Made by a program: the position numbers and the translations under genes. 48,371 nt of DNA, taken from Bradyrhizobium sp. SRL28 (GTDB lineage Bacteria > Pseudomonadota > Alphaproteobacteria > Rhizobiales > Xanthobacteraceae). The DNA is taken from the NCBI RefSeq assembly GCF_018596315.1, contig NZ_JAHEAG010000042.1, positions 1 to 48,371 on the forward strand, written 5' to 3'. The first letter of the stretch is position 1, and every line of letters begins with the position of its first letter. Shown here one piece after another: positions 8,923 to 17,709 of the stretch. A model generated the notes under the pieces. That model did no database searches. It was not told the origin of the DNA and saw only the letters and a list, made by a program, of their open reading frames with translations.

Positions 8923-9438
8923 CTACGCCGCGCGGGCGGGCGCGATCCTCTCGCTAAGCGCGTGAAAGCGCTGCAACTGGTCGCCGCGCAGCGCGCGCGT
9001 CTCGTCGCGGCCGACGAACACCTTGAACATGATGCCGCCGTCGACATTGATGAAGGCGATGAAGGCCGACGACTTGCCCATGAAGGGACGCTCGACAAAG
9101 GCGATGGCCGCGCAGCGCTCGTGCCGGAGATGGCCGTGCAATCCCTTCGGCTGCATCAGGTTGAAATAGCCGCGTCCGACCTCGCCCGCCGGGATCGAGC
9201 CCGTGAATTCGAAGATCGCATCGTCGGTATGGACGATCAGCGTCACCTCGCCCCATTGCGCGACATCGTTCATGGCAGCGCCAAATTCGCCGCCGGCGCC
9301 GATGCGCACCATCGATTCAGGCATCGCCTCCAGAACGGCGCGCGGGCTCACTTTCCGCTCCCGCGCCACGTCCTCGATGACAGCGCCTGGGTTCTCCGCC
9401 ATATGGGCCTTGAGGCCGGCAAAGTCCGTGCTCGACAT
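8923..9438 (-). CDS. hutX: HutX/HuvX-like heme utilisation protein
   Basis: A 171-residue cytoplasmic protein of the HutX/HuvX family, intracellular heme carriers found in hmu/hut heme-uptake loci. Typical stretches are VLEAMPESMV near the N-terminus and FNLMQPKGLHGHLRH, then FVERPFMGKSSAF, towards the middle. A strong AAGGGGAGGG ribosome-binding site precedes the ATG. It sits between the heme-degrading monooxygenase and exbB, 12 bases after the former. I infer that it passes imported heme to that enzyme. Confidence 0.85.
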   Translation of the reverse strand: MSSTDFAGLKAHMAENPGAVIEDVARERKVSPRAVLEAMPESMVRIGAGGEFGAAMNDVAQWGEVTLIVHTDDAIFEFTGSIPAGEVGRGYFNLMQPKGLHGHLRHERCAAIAFVERPFMGKSSAFIAFINVDGGIMFKVFVGRDETRALRGDQLQRFHALSERIAPARAA

Positions 9439-9450
9439 CGCACCCTCCCC

Positions 9451-9786
9451 TTACGCGGCGGCGCTGGATTTGCGCTCGCTCAGGATCACGTCGAATCCCT
9501 CGAACTTGGGATGGCCGAGATAGAGGCTTTCGCCGGTCTTGTTGTCGGCGCGGGCGTGCGCCCGGCGGAACTCGTCTGATTTGGTCCAGGCTTCGAAGGC
9601 AGCCTTGTCGACCCAGGCCGTATGCGAGGAATACAGCGTGTGGTCCTCGGCGACGGGGCCCTTGAGCAGGTTAAACTCGACGAAGCCGGCCATGCTGCTG
9701 AGATAGGATTCGCGCGTGCGCCAGACCGTCTCGAAGGCCGCTTCAGAGCCAATCTTCACCTGGAACCGGTTCATTGCGATAAACAT
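9451..9786 (-). CDS. hmuQ: HmuQ/IsdG-like heme-degrading monooxygenase
   Basis: A 111-residue ABM-fold protein (MFIAMNRFQVKIGSEAAFE; later AWTKSDEFRRAHA), matching the HmuQ/HmuD/IsdG family that opens heme in the cytoplasm and releases iron. The start at 9786 is set by an AAGGAG site and by the family's usual length; the frame stays open upstream because it runs into the fixB remnant. It is first in the heme-uptake block. About 120 bases of spacer separate it from fixB sequence and should hold its promoter; I could not pick out an Irr or Fur box by eye. Confidence 0.85.
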   Translation of the reverse strand: MFIAMNRFQVKIGSEAAFETVWRTRESYLSSMAGFVEFNLLKGPVAEDHTLYSSHTAWVDKAAFEAWTKSDEFRRAHARADNKTGESLYLGHPKFEGFDVILSERKSSAAA

Positions 9787-9904
9787 TTCAAAATCTCCTT
9801 GCTGGGGTGCTGGGGTGTGCCTGGCGTACCGTTTGAGTGGGTTGGAAACATGGATGCACCGAAGCCGCGCTGGAGCATCAGCGCGGCCTGGTACGGTTAG
9901 AGGC

Positions 9905-10148
9905 GATGGTCTGGCGCTGCGTGTCGCCTCGCCCTCCCGACCGATCACGACCGCCGCGAGATCAATCTTCCGCTTCTCGGCGAGCCGGCGGCCCGCGCCC
10001 ATCAGCTTCCAGGAGATTGGATGCACCTGCCCGCGCTCCTGTTCGATGAAGACCCAGACATGCTTGTCAGCGTTGAATGCCCCGGCAGCGCCTTCTTGGC
10101 GGCACGCCGTTGCGCAGGGAACGCGGGAGCTCCTATCACATCGCTCAT
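9905..10148 (-). pseudogene. fixB: fixB 5' stub (electron-transfer flavoprotein alpha subunit)
   Basis: An ATG at 10148, 17 bases after the fixA stop, starts a FixB-like leader (MSDVIGAPAFPAQRRAAKK). About 75 bases in, one missing base shifts the frame, after which HVWVFIEQERGQVHPISWKL and LAAVVIGREGEATR match the conserved FixB N-terminus. Homology then stops at about residue 80 of roughly 370. The flavin-binding remainder and fixCX are absent; the heme operon follows instead. FixAB pass electrons towards nitrogenase, so this copy cannot work and a functional fixBCX must lie elsewhere if the strain fixes nitrogen. The 3' limit is approximate. Confidence 0.8.
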
Positions 10149-10165
10149 CGCCAAGACCCTTCAGA

Positions 10166-11008
10166 TCAGGCATCGCGGGCTAGCGCCGCAAGATCGGTTT
10201 CAAGCTTGGGCTGGTGGTTGAAGATGGCGTCGATCAATGCTTGCGCCGGCTGCTCGGCGGCCTCTACCAGCACCGCCTTCTCAGCACGCGCGGACGGCGC
10301 GAAGACACGCTTGACGACGGTCGGCGAGCCCTTGAGACCGCATTTGGAGATGTCCTCGACACCGGCCTCCTGCGCACTCCATTTCACGATCGGCGCCCGG
10401 GCGGCACGCAATGCATCGGCCATGGCGCCGCGGCGAATCTGGTTGGTTGCCTCCAGCATGGTGATGAGACACGGCAGCCTGGTGCGAAGGACCTGGACGC
10501 CACCTTCGGAGCGCCGTTCCGTTTCAATTGTGCGTGCGGTGAGATCCAGGGCCCTGATCTTTGCGACGTAGGTAAGCTGCAGCACACCGAGCCGCTTCGC
10601 GACGCCGGGCCCAACCTGCGCGGTGTCGCCGTCGATGGTCTGCTTACCGGTGAAGATGAGGTCCGGCGGGCCATATTCCTTGCCGATTTTGCGGATGGCG
10701 GTCGCCAGCGCGTAAGTCGTTGCCAACGTATCGGCGCCCGCAAAGCAGCGGTCGGTGAGCAGTACGGCGCGATCGGCGCCAAAGGTCAGCGCTCTGCGTA
10801 ATGAGTCCTCGGCTGATGACGGCCCCATTGTAAGGACGGTGATCTCGCCGCCGAACTTATCGCGCAGCTCCAACGCGGCCTCGAGCGCGAAGAGGTCGTA
10901 TGGATTAATGATGGTCGGCACGCCCTGACGCATGATCGTGTTGGTCACGGGGTGCACGCGGATCTGCGCGGAGTCGGGAACCTGCTTGATGCAGACGACG
11001 TTGTGCAT
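10166..11008 (-). CDS. fixA: FixA, electron-transfer flavoprotein beta subunit
   Basis: A complete 280-residue FixA with MHNVVCIKQVPDSAQIR at the start and conserved ETF-beta stretches (INPYDLFALEAALELRDK, GKQTIDGDTAQVGPGVAKRL). FixABCX bifurcates or transfers electrons to ferredoxin/flavodoxin for nitrogenase. The start at 11008 has a GGAG site and begins at the family N-terminus; the open frame extends upstream without support. A sigma-54 promoter lies at 11047-11062. It follows nifA on the same strand, the gene order known from B. japonicum, and is followed by a fixB stub. Confidence 0.95.
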   Translation of the reverse strand: MHNVVCIKQVPDSAQIRVHPVTNTIMRQGVPTIINPYDLFALEAALELRDKFGGEITVLTMGPSSAEDSLRRALTFGADRAVLLTDRCFAGADTLATTYALATAIRKIGKEYGPPDLIFTGKQTIDGDTAQVGPGVAKRLGVLQLTYVAKIRALDLTARTIETERRSEGGVQVLRTRLPCLITMLEATNQIRRGAMADALRAARAPIVKWSAQEAGVEDISKCGLKGSPTVVKRVFAPSARAEKAVLVEAAEQPAQALIDAIFNHQPKLETDLAALARDA

Positions 11009-11046
11009 GTGCTTCTCCAGACGTTGCAACGGCTGGCGAAGAGAAC

Positions 11047-11062
11047 AGCAAGTGTCGTACCA
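11047..11062 (-). promoter_or_regulatory. Sigma-54 -24/-12 promoter of fixA
   Basis: On the minus strand this reads TGGTACGACACTTGCT, with GG and GC separated by ten bases as RpoN requires, and a single change from the TGGCAC-N5-TTGCW consensus. The predicted start near 11037 leaves a 29-base leader before the fixA ATG. I found no TGT-N10-ACA activator site in the 150 bases upstream. Confidence 0.75.
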
Positions 11063-11773
11063 TTGCGCGAATTTCAAAATCAGGCAGCAATACAATGGCC
11101 TTTGGGAAGCGTCATGTCACTGTAGCCTGACGTTCGCCGGCGGAATTGCGACATTCGTCCTGACTACGACAGCTCGGTTCGCGCGGCGTGATTTGTCGTT
11201 GATCTGGATCAAGGAGAGCGGCTCAAAACGGGATGCGCTTTGCTCGAGTCGATCCATACGGGATCCCGAGTCTCCGCAGCGGCCGCTGCGCTCACGAGAG
11301 AGCGTAAGCCCTGAGCCGACTTGCACTGGACGATGCTTCGCATCGCTAGGAGCAAGACCAGCGCCGCAATAAGCTTGCGGCGCCTGCGACCGCTTGGCAC
11401 ACGGCGGTCCCTTCGCGCGCAGGCCCGCATCGCGCAGCGGTCGCTGCATATGACGCCGGGCAAATTGAACGAGGTCGAACACCCGATGGTCTCGCTGACT
11501 ATATCCGGCGTGAGCTAATGGTCGATGGCGACACGGCCAACGAATTCGCGATGACAGCGCCGCGTTCGCACGACCGTTGCGGGCATGGGACCGCCGGTGG
11601 TCGCGCGGGCTGATCTCGAGGATGACAAAATCGGGCCAACGCGGGGGTCGCAGCCGATCGTGATCGGGTCCAAGTCCGCGCCAAACCAACCAAGCCTCTA
11701 TTTCTGTTTCTCCAGCTATTCGCCCCAACGGCGATGGTCACGGCCCCGACATACCCCAAGTCCGACACTCCTT
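11063..11773. other. nifA-fixA intergenic region
   Basis: About 710 bases between the nifA stop and the fixA promoter. Short frames on both strands overlap one another and resemble nothing I know. No hairpin terminator with a T tract is obvious. Confidence 0.4.
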
Positions 11774-13597
11774 TCAGAAGTGCTTGATCTCGATGCCATA
11801 TTTCCTCAGGGCGTAGCCAATCTGGCGCGGCGTAAGTCCAAGCAGGCGCGCCGCCTTCGCCTGCACCCAGCCGGATCTTTCCATGGCCGCGATGACACGC
11901 TCGCGATCTGTCATCTTCGCACCACCTACGAGGGCTGCGCCGACTGGCGCTAGCGGAGCCAGCTCGCTGCCGAAAGGCGGGACCGATGTAGCAGCCTCGG
12001 CCGGCGATGTGGCCGGCTTGGCGGGCACTGGTACGATCGGCCCCTGCTGCAGGGGCATCTCGTCCGATCCGCTCTTCCACAGCATCGCGGAAAGGCACTG
12101 GCCGTGGCAGCAGGCAAAGTCGTCTCTCACGATCGATGGTCCCGGTGCCAGAGTCGCGGTCCGCTGCACGCAATTCTCAAGCTCGCGGACATTTCCGGGA
12201 AAACCGCAGTTCATCAGTACTTCAATCGCACTCGTATCGAAGGTGAGCGTACGGCCGTTCTCGCTGTTGAAATTCCTGAGAAACTTGGTGGCGAGGAGCG
12301 GGATATCACCGCGCCTTTCGCGCAACGGCGGCAGCAGCAAGGGAACCACGCTGATGCGATAATAGAGGTCGGCGCGGAACTCGTTCCTTGCCACCGCCTC
12401 TTCCAGGTTCTTATTCGTCGCGGCAATCACGCGAACATCGACCTTAATGGTCTGGTTGCCGCCGACGCGCTCGAATTCCTGCTCCTGCAGCACGCGCAGT
12501 AGCTTTGCCTGGAACGAGGCCGATATCTCGCCGATCTCGTCCAGAAATAGCGTCCCCTTGTCGGCGAGCTCGAAGCGACCCTTGCGCGTACTGAACGCGC
12601 CGGTAAAGGCACCCTTCTCATGACCGAACAATTCGGATTCCAGTACCGTCTCAGTCAGCGCCGCGCAATTGAGTTTTATGAAGGGCCGCTTGGCGCGCGC
12701 CGACCGCTCGTGAATGGCCTTGGCGACCAGCTCCTTTCCGGTACCGGACTCGCCGCGCAACAGCATCGTGCTGTTTGATTTGGCTACGACCGCGATCTTC
12801 TCGAGCAGCTTGCGCAGCGCCGGGCTGTCGCCAATAATCCCCTCGACATGAACCTTCTTGCGCTCCCGCGCAGGCTGCTTGAGCTCGGACAATTCCTTTT
12901 GCAGCCGGTCCTTCTCCGCCATCAATCGCTCGCGGTCACACGCGAACAGGCGATGCAGCGTCACTGTCTGCCCCACTAGATTGGCGATCATTGTGAGCAG
13001 CCGTACGTCGTAATCGAGCCGGGCGCTCGACGCGTTGTCCAGGATGCGGTCGATCGTCAGCGTGCCCACGACATTCGCATCGATGCGAATGGGAACGCCG
13101 ATGAACGACACTCGCATGTCGTCGGAGGCCCCGAGCACCTCCTTGTCCGCAGCACTAAAGGCCGGATGCACTGCTACGTTTTCGGCGACGAGCGGCTTGT
13201 CCGACGTCACGATCTCGTCGATTGCCTTCTGCGGCAGGCGCATCCGGTAGCGCTCGTCGCTGCCTTCGCTCCAGCCGGCGCCCACGGTAATATCCGGCAC
13301 GCCATCATCGTGGAACAGAGAGACGATGCCGTGCCGCATCTGCACAAACGATTGCAGAAGATCGACGACGTTGGCCAGCGTGACTTCCAGCCGGCAGGGG
13401 GCGGTGAGTACTTTCGATATTTCGAAGATCCCGATAATCGCGCTCTCGTACAACGGCACATCAGGTACCGCGTCGTCCGTCTCGGAGTTTGAGTTAGGCC
13501 TTTCGCGTACGGAAGGGATATGCAGCATGACGACGTCTCCGTTGTTATGACCATCCTCCCTGTCCTCCTGTTCGGATTTGCGAATATTGTGTTGCAT
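11774..13597 (-). CDS. nifA: NifA, nitrogen-fixation transcriptional activator
   Basis: A 607-residue sigma-54 activator: N-terminal GAF domain (about 70-215), AAA+ domain (about 262-490) with Walker A GESGTGKE, the sigma-54 contact loop GAFTGA and GTLFLDEIGE, then a C-terminal Fis-type helix-turn-helix (AARLLGLTPRQIGYALRKYG). Between the last two lie four cysteines spaced C-X11-C-X19-C-X4-C, the oxygen- and metal-sensitive motif of rhizobial NifA, so it should act only at low oxygen. Two starts are plausible: 13597 (GAGG five bases upstream) and 13528 (MLHIPSV, GGAG upstream). It lies downstream of fixR under the fixR sigma-54 promoter and is intact, unlike fixR. Confidence 0.97.
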   Translation of the reverse strand: MQHNIRKSEQEDREDGHNNGDVVMLHIPSVRERPNSNSETDDAVPDVPLYESAIIGIFEISKVLTAPCRLEVTLANVVDLLQSFVQMRHGIVSLFHDDGVPDITVGAGWSEGSDERYRMRLPQKAIDEIVTSDKPLVAENVAVHPAFSAADKEVLGASDDMRVSFIGVPIRIDANVVGTLTIDRILDNASSARLDYDVRLLTMIANLVGQTVTLHRLFACDRERLMAEKDRLQKELSELKQPARERKKVHVEGIIGDSPALRKLLEKIAVVAKSNSTMLLRGESGTGKELVAKAIHERSARAKRPFIKLNCAALTETVLESELFGHEKGAFTGAFSTRKGRFELADKGTLFLDEIGEISASFQAKLLRVLQEQEFERVGGNQTIKVDVRVIAATNKNLEEAVARNEFRADLYYRISVVPLLLPPLRERRGDIPLLATKFLRNFNSENGRTLTFDTSAIEVLMNCGFPGNVRELENCVQRTATLAPGPSIVRDDFACCHGQCLSAMLWKSGSDEMPLQQGPIVPVPAKPATSPAEAATSVPPFGSELAPLAPVGAALVGGAKMTDRERVIAAMERSGWVQAKAARLLGLTPRQIGYALRKYGIEIKHF

Positions 13598-13828
13598 GTC
13601 ATCCTCGATCTCGCCGCCATTTTAGGATGACGCAAAAGATAACCTCTTATTATGGCACGATGGTAAAACTTACAGCGCGTTGAGCGCGGCATGACGGTAA
13701 ACTTACAGTGCTTTGACTTGCTTATTATTCTCTGCTCTTCCGCACTTGTCGCTCGCATCCCGTGGGAACACGAATTCCATTGATGTAGATCAAATCAGCT
13801 GCGATTTGTTTGTTGCAGGTGCAGTCTA

Positions 13829-14655
13829 TCACAGGTGTTGGCCACCATTGAGCGGCACCTCGGTGCCTGTGACATAACTTGCCGCATCCGAGCAAAGGAA
13901 GAAGATGACCTTCGCGACTTCTTCGGGTGTGCCCACTCGGCGCAGCGGAATATTTGGAAGGCGCGCTTCCGTGTTCGGCGACAAAATGTCTGTCTTGATC
14001 TCGCCGGGCGCAATCGCATTCACGCGAATGCCATGCGGTGCATAGTCGTACGCCATCTCGCGTGTGAGACACGCGAGCGCAGCTTTCGATGTCGCATAGG
14101 CAGAGCCGGCAAACGGGTGCACCCGCGAGCCTGCGATACGTTGACAATTGATCCGGTCGCTGCTTTCAGCTCGTCAAACAGGCCTTGCGCGAGCAGGATC
14201 GGCGCCACCAGATTGAGGTGGAACACCCTCATCCAGGTTTCGACTGACGTCGTCAAGGACGTCAGCCGTGCGCCATTCGGCGTCTTCGGTGAAATGCCGG
14301 CATTGTTGATCAATGCGTGCAATGGCGCGCCCGCGAGGCGCTCCTTGACCTCGGCGATGGCGCGCGCCAGCATCCGATGGTTGCTGAGGTCGACCTGGAC
14401 ATGGTTGTCGGCCCCTGACTCCCACGGGCAGCGCCCGCCATCGAACGGTCGGCGCGCGCAAGAAATGATGCGCCAGCCCGCTTCCGAAAACAGCTTTCCG
14501 GTGGCGTGACCAATGCCGCGCGACGCGCCGGTTAGCACCAACGTCTTCTGTTCTCCCTGCTGGATGCGGACTCTATCGGTGTGAAACGGACAGCCCACGT
14601 CGGTCGCGGACGGTGGACCGGCGACCGCTTCGTCATTTCTCAGATCGAGACTCAA
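13829..14655 (-). pseudogene. fixR: fixR, short-chain dehydrogenase, frameshifted
   Basis: FixR is the SDR-family protein encoded ahead of nifA in Bradyrhizobium. The cofactor motif TGASRGIG and the LINNAGIS motif are read in one frame. At about 14129, in the SIVNVS segment, the frame changes, and the catalytic part (HPFAGSAYATSKAALA, RVNAIAPGEI, NGGQHL) continues in another. The junction reads GTATCGCAGGCTCG; restoring a four-base ATCG would give the usual VSIAGS, so loss of one unit of a short repeat is the likely cause. A TTG start at 14655 with GGAGG upstream gives a restored length of about 276 residues, near the family norm. As written, the protein loses its Tyr-Lys active site. Confidence 0.85.
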
Positions 14656-14694
14656 ACGCGCCTCCCATTCCCTTGCCCTCGACCGTGAACGCGA

Positions 14695-14710
14695 TGCAGG
14701 ATTTGGGCCA
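14695..14710 (-). promoter_or_regulatory. Sigma-54 -24/-12 promoter of fixR-nifA
   Basis: The minus strand reads TGGCCCAAATCCTGCA, with GG and GC ten bases apart. The predicted start near 14685 leaves a 30-base leader to the fixR TTG. In B. japonicum this promoter makes nifA expression autoregulatory at low oxygen. Confidence 0.75.
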
Positions 14711-14750
14711 GTGCGATGCAGAGGAACGCTCGGACGTTTTTGCGGCCCAA

Positions 14751-14766
14751 TGTCGCGTTCGCAACA
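14751..14766. promoter_or_regulatory. NifA upstream activator site, proximal
   Basis: TGTCGCGTTCGCAACA fits TGT-N10-ACA exactly. Its centre is about 73 bases upstream of the predicted fixR start, close to the position of the activator site reported for B. japonicum fixR. Confidence 0.65.
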
Positions 14767-14769
14767 GCT

Positions 14770-14785
14770 TGTCGGGTTCCACACA
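14770..14785. promoter_or_regulatory. NifA upstream activator site, distal
   Basis: TGTCGGGTTCCACACA is a second exact TGT-N10-ACA match, three bases beyond the first and about 92 bases upstream of the predicted start. The short pattern makes a chance match possible. Confidence 0.5.
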
Positions 14786-15332
14786 TCATGCGCGTTTGCT
14801 TTCGGACAGTAGCAAACGCTGGTGCACAAGCCGATTTTCGAGTCTCGCATAACGTGCGCGGCACCCCCCATTTGGCTCCGCTCTTGCTCCATGGCCCTAA
14901 TGCGCGCTGGTTTATCGAAAAATATTGTCAATGCGGTCGGGCAAGGTCCGTCAGCTAAATTGCTGCGCATATCAGAACCGCCGGCGAATTCGCTTAGTTC
15001 GCTCTCACACCGTTCGATGCGCTGGAATGAGGTATTGCTGTTGAGCAATCCGCCCCTCCTCTACCGGCCACGTCATTCCAATTCATCATTTCATGATCGA
15101 ACTGGGTCTCACGACAGGTGGCAGCAAGCTCTCCCCTGCAGGCGTTTCTCGGCGGCCTATCGCCATCGCAGTCTTCATTGACCGTGGCGATATTGGGGCT
15201 CGCGGTCGGCTAGCTCGGCTTGCTGCTGCGGCGGCGGAGCTGCCAGGCAGGCATAGTTTCTCATCTCGAGCGCGCAATCGACCGCGGCGACGGCCGAAAC
15301 AGCGATTGACAGCCCTCGCATGAACGGCCGCT
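14786..15332. other. Region between the fixR promoter and nopM, no gene seen
   Basis: About 550 bases with no supported gene. Short frames appear on both strands without recognisable content. It separates the nif promoter from the 3' end of the leftward effector gene. Confidence 0.4.
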
Positions 15333-17168
15333 TCACAGCTCGAGGCCGCGATCCGCGAGCACCTTGTGCATTACCGCGCTCTTGATCTCGCGGGCGATCT
15401 CGTTGCGGATCTCGGCTCCGAGCACCCGCTCGGCATCGGCATCGTCTGTCAAGCCATGCTCGGCGAGCCGTCTATTCAGGCGGCTGTCGAACTCCTCTCC
15501 CATCGCATCGATGAGCCGCTCCTGCATCACTGCATGGTCACCGGGGGCGATGCGTCTCACCACGCTCTCCCAAGGTTGCCAGCGCCTTGCCAGATAGTCC
15601 CCGAATCCCGTCGCCTCCTGGTCCCGCACCGATGTCGCGGCCATGGCAACGTCGTCTTCTGTCACGTGAGAGATGTTCAAGAAGCGCATGTCTGGGGCGA
15701 CGTGCCGCAGCTCCAGGGGGGCGCGCAGCTGGGTCTGGTAGGCAAGATAGACCTCGATCTCGTCGATGTCGGCGTCCGGGTCGGCACGGCGGAGCGAGTT
15801 GACCGTCTCGCGCGCGATCCCGTCCAGCGCCTCCAAGCGGAACATCACACGGCCGTGTTGGAGCAATTCGTCGAGCCGCCCGTCATAGGCTCCGTCCTCG
15901 ACATCAGCGTTCAGGCGTGCGGTCTGCATGCCGTTCCAGGCCAAAGTGATGCGATCCTCGCAGCTGTCGCTCGCTCCTAAAGCCTGCTCGAAATAGTGCT
16001 CGCGCAATCGCGGCCTGGCCGCCGCTTGCCGCAGATCCTCGGCCACCGCCTGCCGGAACGCCTCGTTGCCATAGTTCACCGTGCCACGGAGCCTGTCGAG
16101 GAAGCGTGCGTAGTCCTGGGCACCTGGCTCTTCGGCGAAGCGCTGCCAGGCGGCCACCGTCCCAGTATCGCCCTCGAGCCAGTGCGCGACAACCTCGTGC
16201 AGAGGCCGCGGCTCGACTTCCACCGCTTCCTCGGCCATAGACAAAAAGATCTGCGGGCCGGCATAGTCCCCGGCATGCATGGCTGTCGCCAGGTTGGTCA
16301 GTACCCCCTCGGGCAGCGGATTATTCTCCAGATCAACGCTGGACTCACGGCCCAGCTGCGTCAGCAGGGTCTCTGGCACGCTGGTCAGCTGGTTGTTGCT
16401 GGCGCCGAGCCATAGGAGCTCGGCGGGGACCATCCCGGGCAGGCTCGTCAGCTGGTTGTGGGTAACGCTAAGCCATTCGAGCTCGGCCGGGAGGGGCTCG
16501 GGCAGATTGGTCAGCTGATTGTAGTCGACGTTCAGGCGCTGGAGCCCGGCTGGAAGGTCGGGCAGACTGGTCAGCCGGTTGCCGCTGGCGTGGAGCTCCT
16601 GAAGCGTTGCCGGAAGGGTATCGGGAAGACTGGTCAGCTGGTTGTTGTCGACGTTCAGGCGCCGGAGCCCGGGCGGCAGGTCTGCGGGCAGGCTGGTCAG
16701 CCCGTTGCTGATGGCGTAGAGCCGCCGGAGCCCGGCTGGAAGGTCGGGCAAGCTGGTCAGCCGATTGTTGCTGGCGTACAGCCGCTGGAGATCGGCTGGA
16801 AGGTCAGGCAAGCTGGTCAGCTGATTGTTGTCGACGTTCAGGCGCTGGAGCTCGGGCGGGAGGGGCGCGGACAAGGCGGTCAGGGAAAGCGACGACAGAT
16901 CCAGCGGCTCATCGACATCGCCTGCATCCCGCCAAGCCCTCGTTCGACTTACCGCCTCTTGCCGATCCTCGTCTTCGCCCTGCCCCTCTTCGGCAGCCGG
17001 ACCCGCCAGGACCTGGTCCTGCGACGAGGCGGGGTGGGCGGCGGACGCCTCCGCCCCCCACAAGGCTTCGACCCACTGCGCCGCGGCCGGGGACCCTGGT
17101 TCGGAGGTTTCGGATTCGGAAGTCTCGGAAGGAGTGCCAGCGCCAAGCTGGGCCCGTTCTGCATTCAT
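15333..17168 (-). CDS. nopM: NopM/IpaH-type LRR E3 ubiquitin ligase, type III effector
   Basis: A 611-residue protein. The Ser/Glu-rich N-terminus (GTPSETSESETSEPG) suits a type III secretion signal. Residues about 80-280 are roughly nine 20-residue leucine-rich repeats of the LPxxLxxLxxxxNxLTSLP type. From about 310 to the end is a NEL (novel E3 ligase) domain with the catalytic Cys near residue 403 in SDSCEDRIT. NEL enzymes move ubiquitin onto host proteins after injection into the plant cell; rhizobial NopM works this way. The ATG at 17168 (MNAERAQL) fits family N-termini; a start at 17243 is also open but has no ribosome-binding site. A tts box lies 291 bases upstream. Confidence 0.88.
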   Translation of the reverse strand: MNAERAQLGAGTPSETSESETSEPGSPAAAQWVEALWGAEASAAHPASSQDQVLAGPAAEEGQGEDEDRQEAVSRTRAWRDAGDVDEPLDLSSLSLTALSAPLPPELQRLNVDNNQLTSLPDLPADLQRLYASNNRLTSLPDLPAGLRRLYAISNGLTSLPADLPPGLRRLNVDNNQLTSLPDTLPATLQELHASGNRLTSLPDLPAGLQRLNVDYNQLTNLPEPLPAELEWLSVTHNQLTSLPGMVPAELLWLGASNNQLTSVPETLLTQLGRESSVDLENNPLPEGVLTNLATAMHAGDYAGPQIFLSMAEEAVEVEPRPLHEVVAHWLEGDTGTVAAWQRFAEEPGAQDYARFLDRLRGTVNYGNEAFRQAVAEDLRQAAARPRLREHYFEQALGASDSCEDRITLAWNGMQTARLNADVEDGAYDGRLDELLQHGRVMFRLEALDGIARETVNSLRRADPDADIDEIEVYLAYQTQLRAPLELRHVAPDMRFLNISHVTEDDVAMAATSVRDQEATGFGDYLARRWQPWESVVRRIAPGDHAVMQERLIDAMGEEFDSRLNRRLAEHGLTDDADAERVLGAEIRNEIAREIKSAVMHKVLADRGLEL

Positions 17169-17458
17169 CGATGCGTCTCTTCGGTAGCCAAGTGAAGGAA
17201 ATGCGCCGGAGCGGTGCTTCTCGAAGTCGGTAGCTCTCACCATGGATGGTGATCACCGACCGACGAAGCAGGCGATCACGGAGCGCGGTTAACACGCTGC
17301 GCCATTCGCCCACAGGGCAGTTGCAGCAAGACTAGTACGTCCGGACGGAATCTACGGTTAACGAAAGGGTTTAGGGTCGTTTCGTTAAAGCAATACATCC
17401 CCTTCTCCTCTGCAGCAGATCAAGCGGACCTCTCAGTCCAGATAGACAGTATCTCAAT

Positions 17459-17488
17459 GCTATAAGACTTAGCTGTCCATAAACTGAC
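17459..17488 (-). promoter_or_regulatory. tts box upstream of nopM
   Basis: The minus strand reads GTCAGTTTATGGACAGCT followed by AAGTC. Against the tts-box core GTCAGcTTnTCGnnAGCT there are only two differences. TtsI, itself induced by plant flavonoids through NodD, binds this element in rhizobia. The distance to nopM (about 290 bases) is long but within the range reported for tts boxes. Confidence 0.65.
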
Positions 17489-17709
17489 GAGTCTCGGAAG
17501 ACTCATAATGCGTCGATGGAAGCCCATCGACGTCTCTCGAAGCTGCAGCGTCAGTGGGGTCCACTGAAGAAAAACTGGCGACGGTCTGGCGTTCGGGACG
17601 CCTTTCGCGTAAAATCCTCGCACACTCGTCGTCTTACAGCCTGCTCCGCAGACAGCTCGTCTTCAGTGGCGCCAATTTCCAGCTCTTCGAAGATCAGCGC
17701 GCCAACTAG
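17489..17709. other. Left flank of the IS1182-type element
   Basis: On the minus strand a short open stretch (LIFEELEIGATEDELS) runs from the insertion site to about 17551. It has coding character but no recognised domain, and rejoining it across the insertion point gives a stop within a few codons. It may be a gene remnant. Confidence 0.3.

Noticed and set aside
16458..17195. Rightward frame opposite the LRR region of nopM
   Set aside because: Its apparent repeats (LVVDVQALEPGWKVGQ-like) are the antisense of the leucine-rich repeats.
17214..17235. A tts-like string (CTTCTCGAAGTCGGTAGCT) near the nopM start
   Set aside because: Spacing and the GTCAG half do not match, and a much better box in the right orientation lies at 17459-17488.
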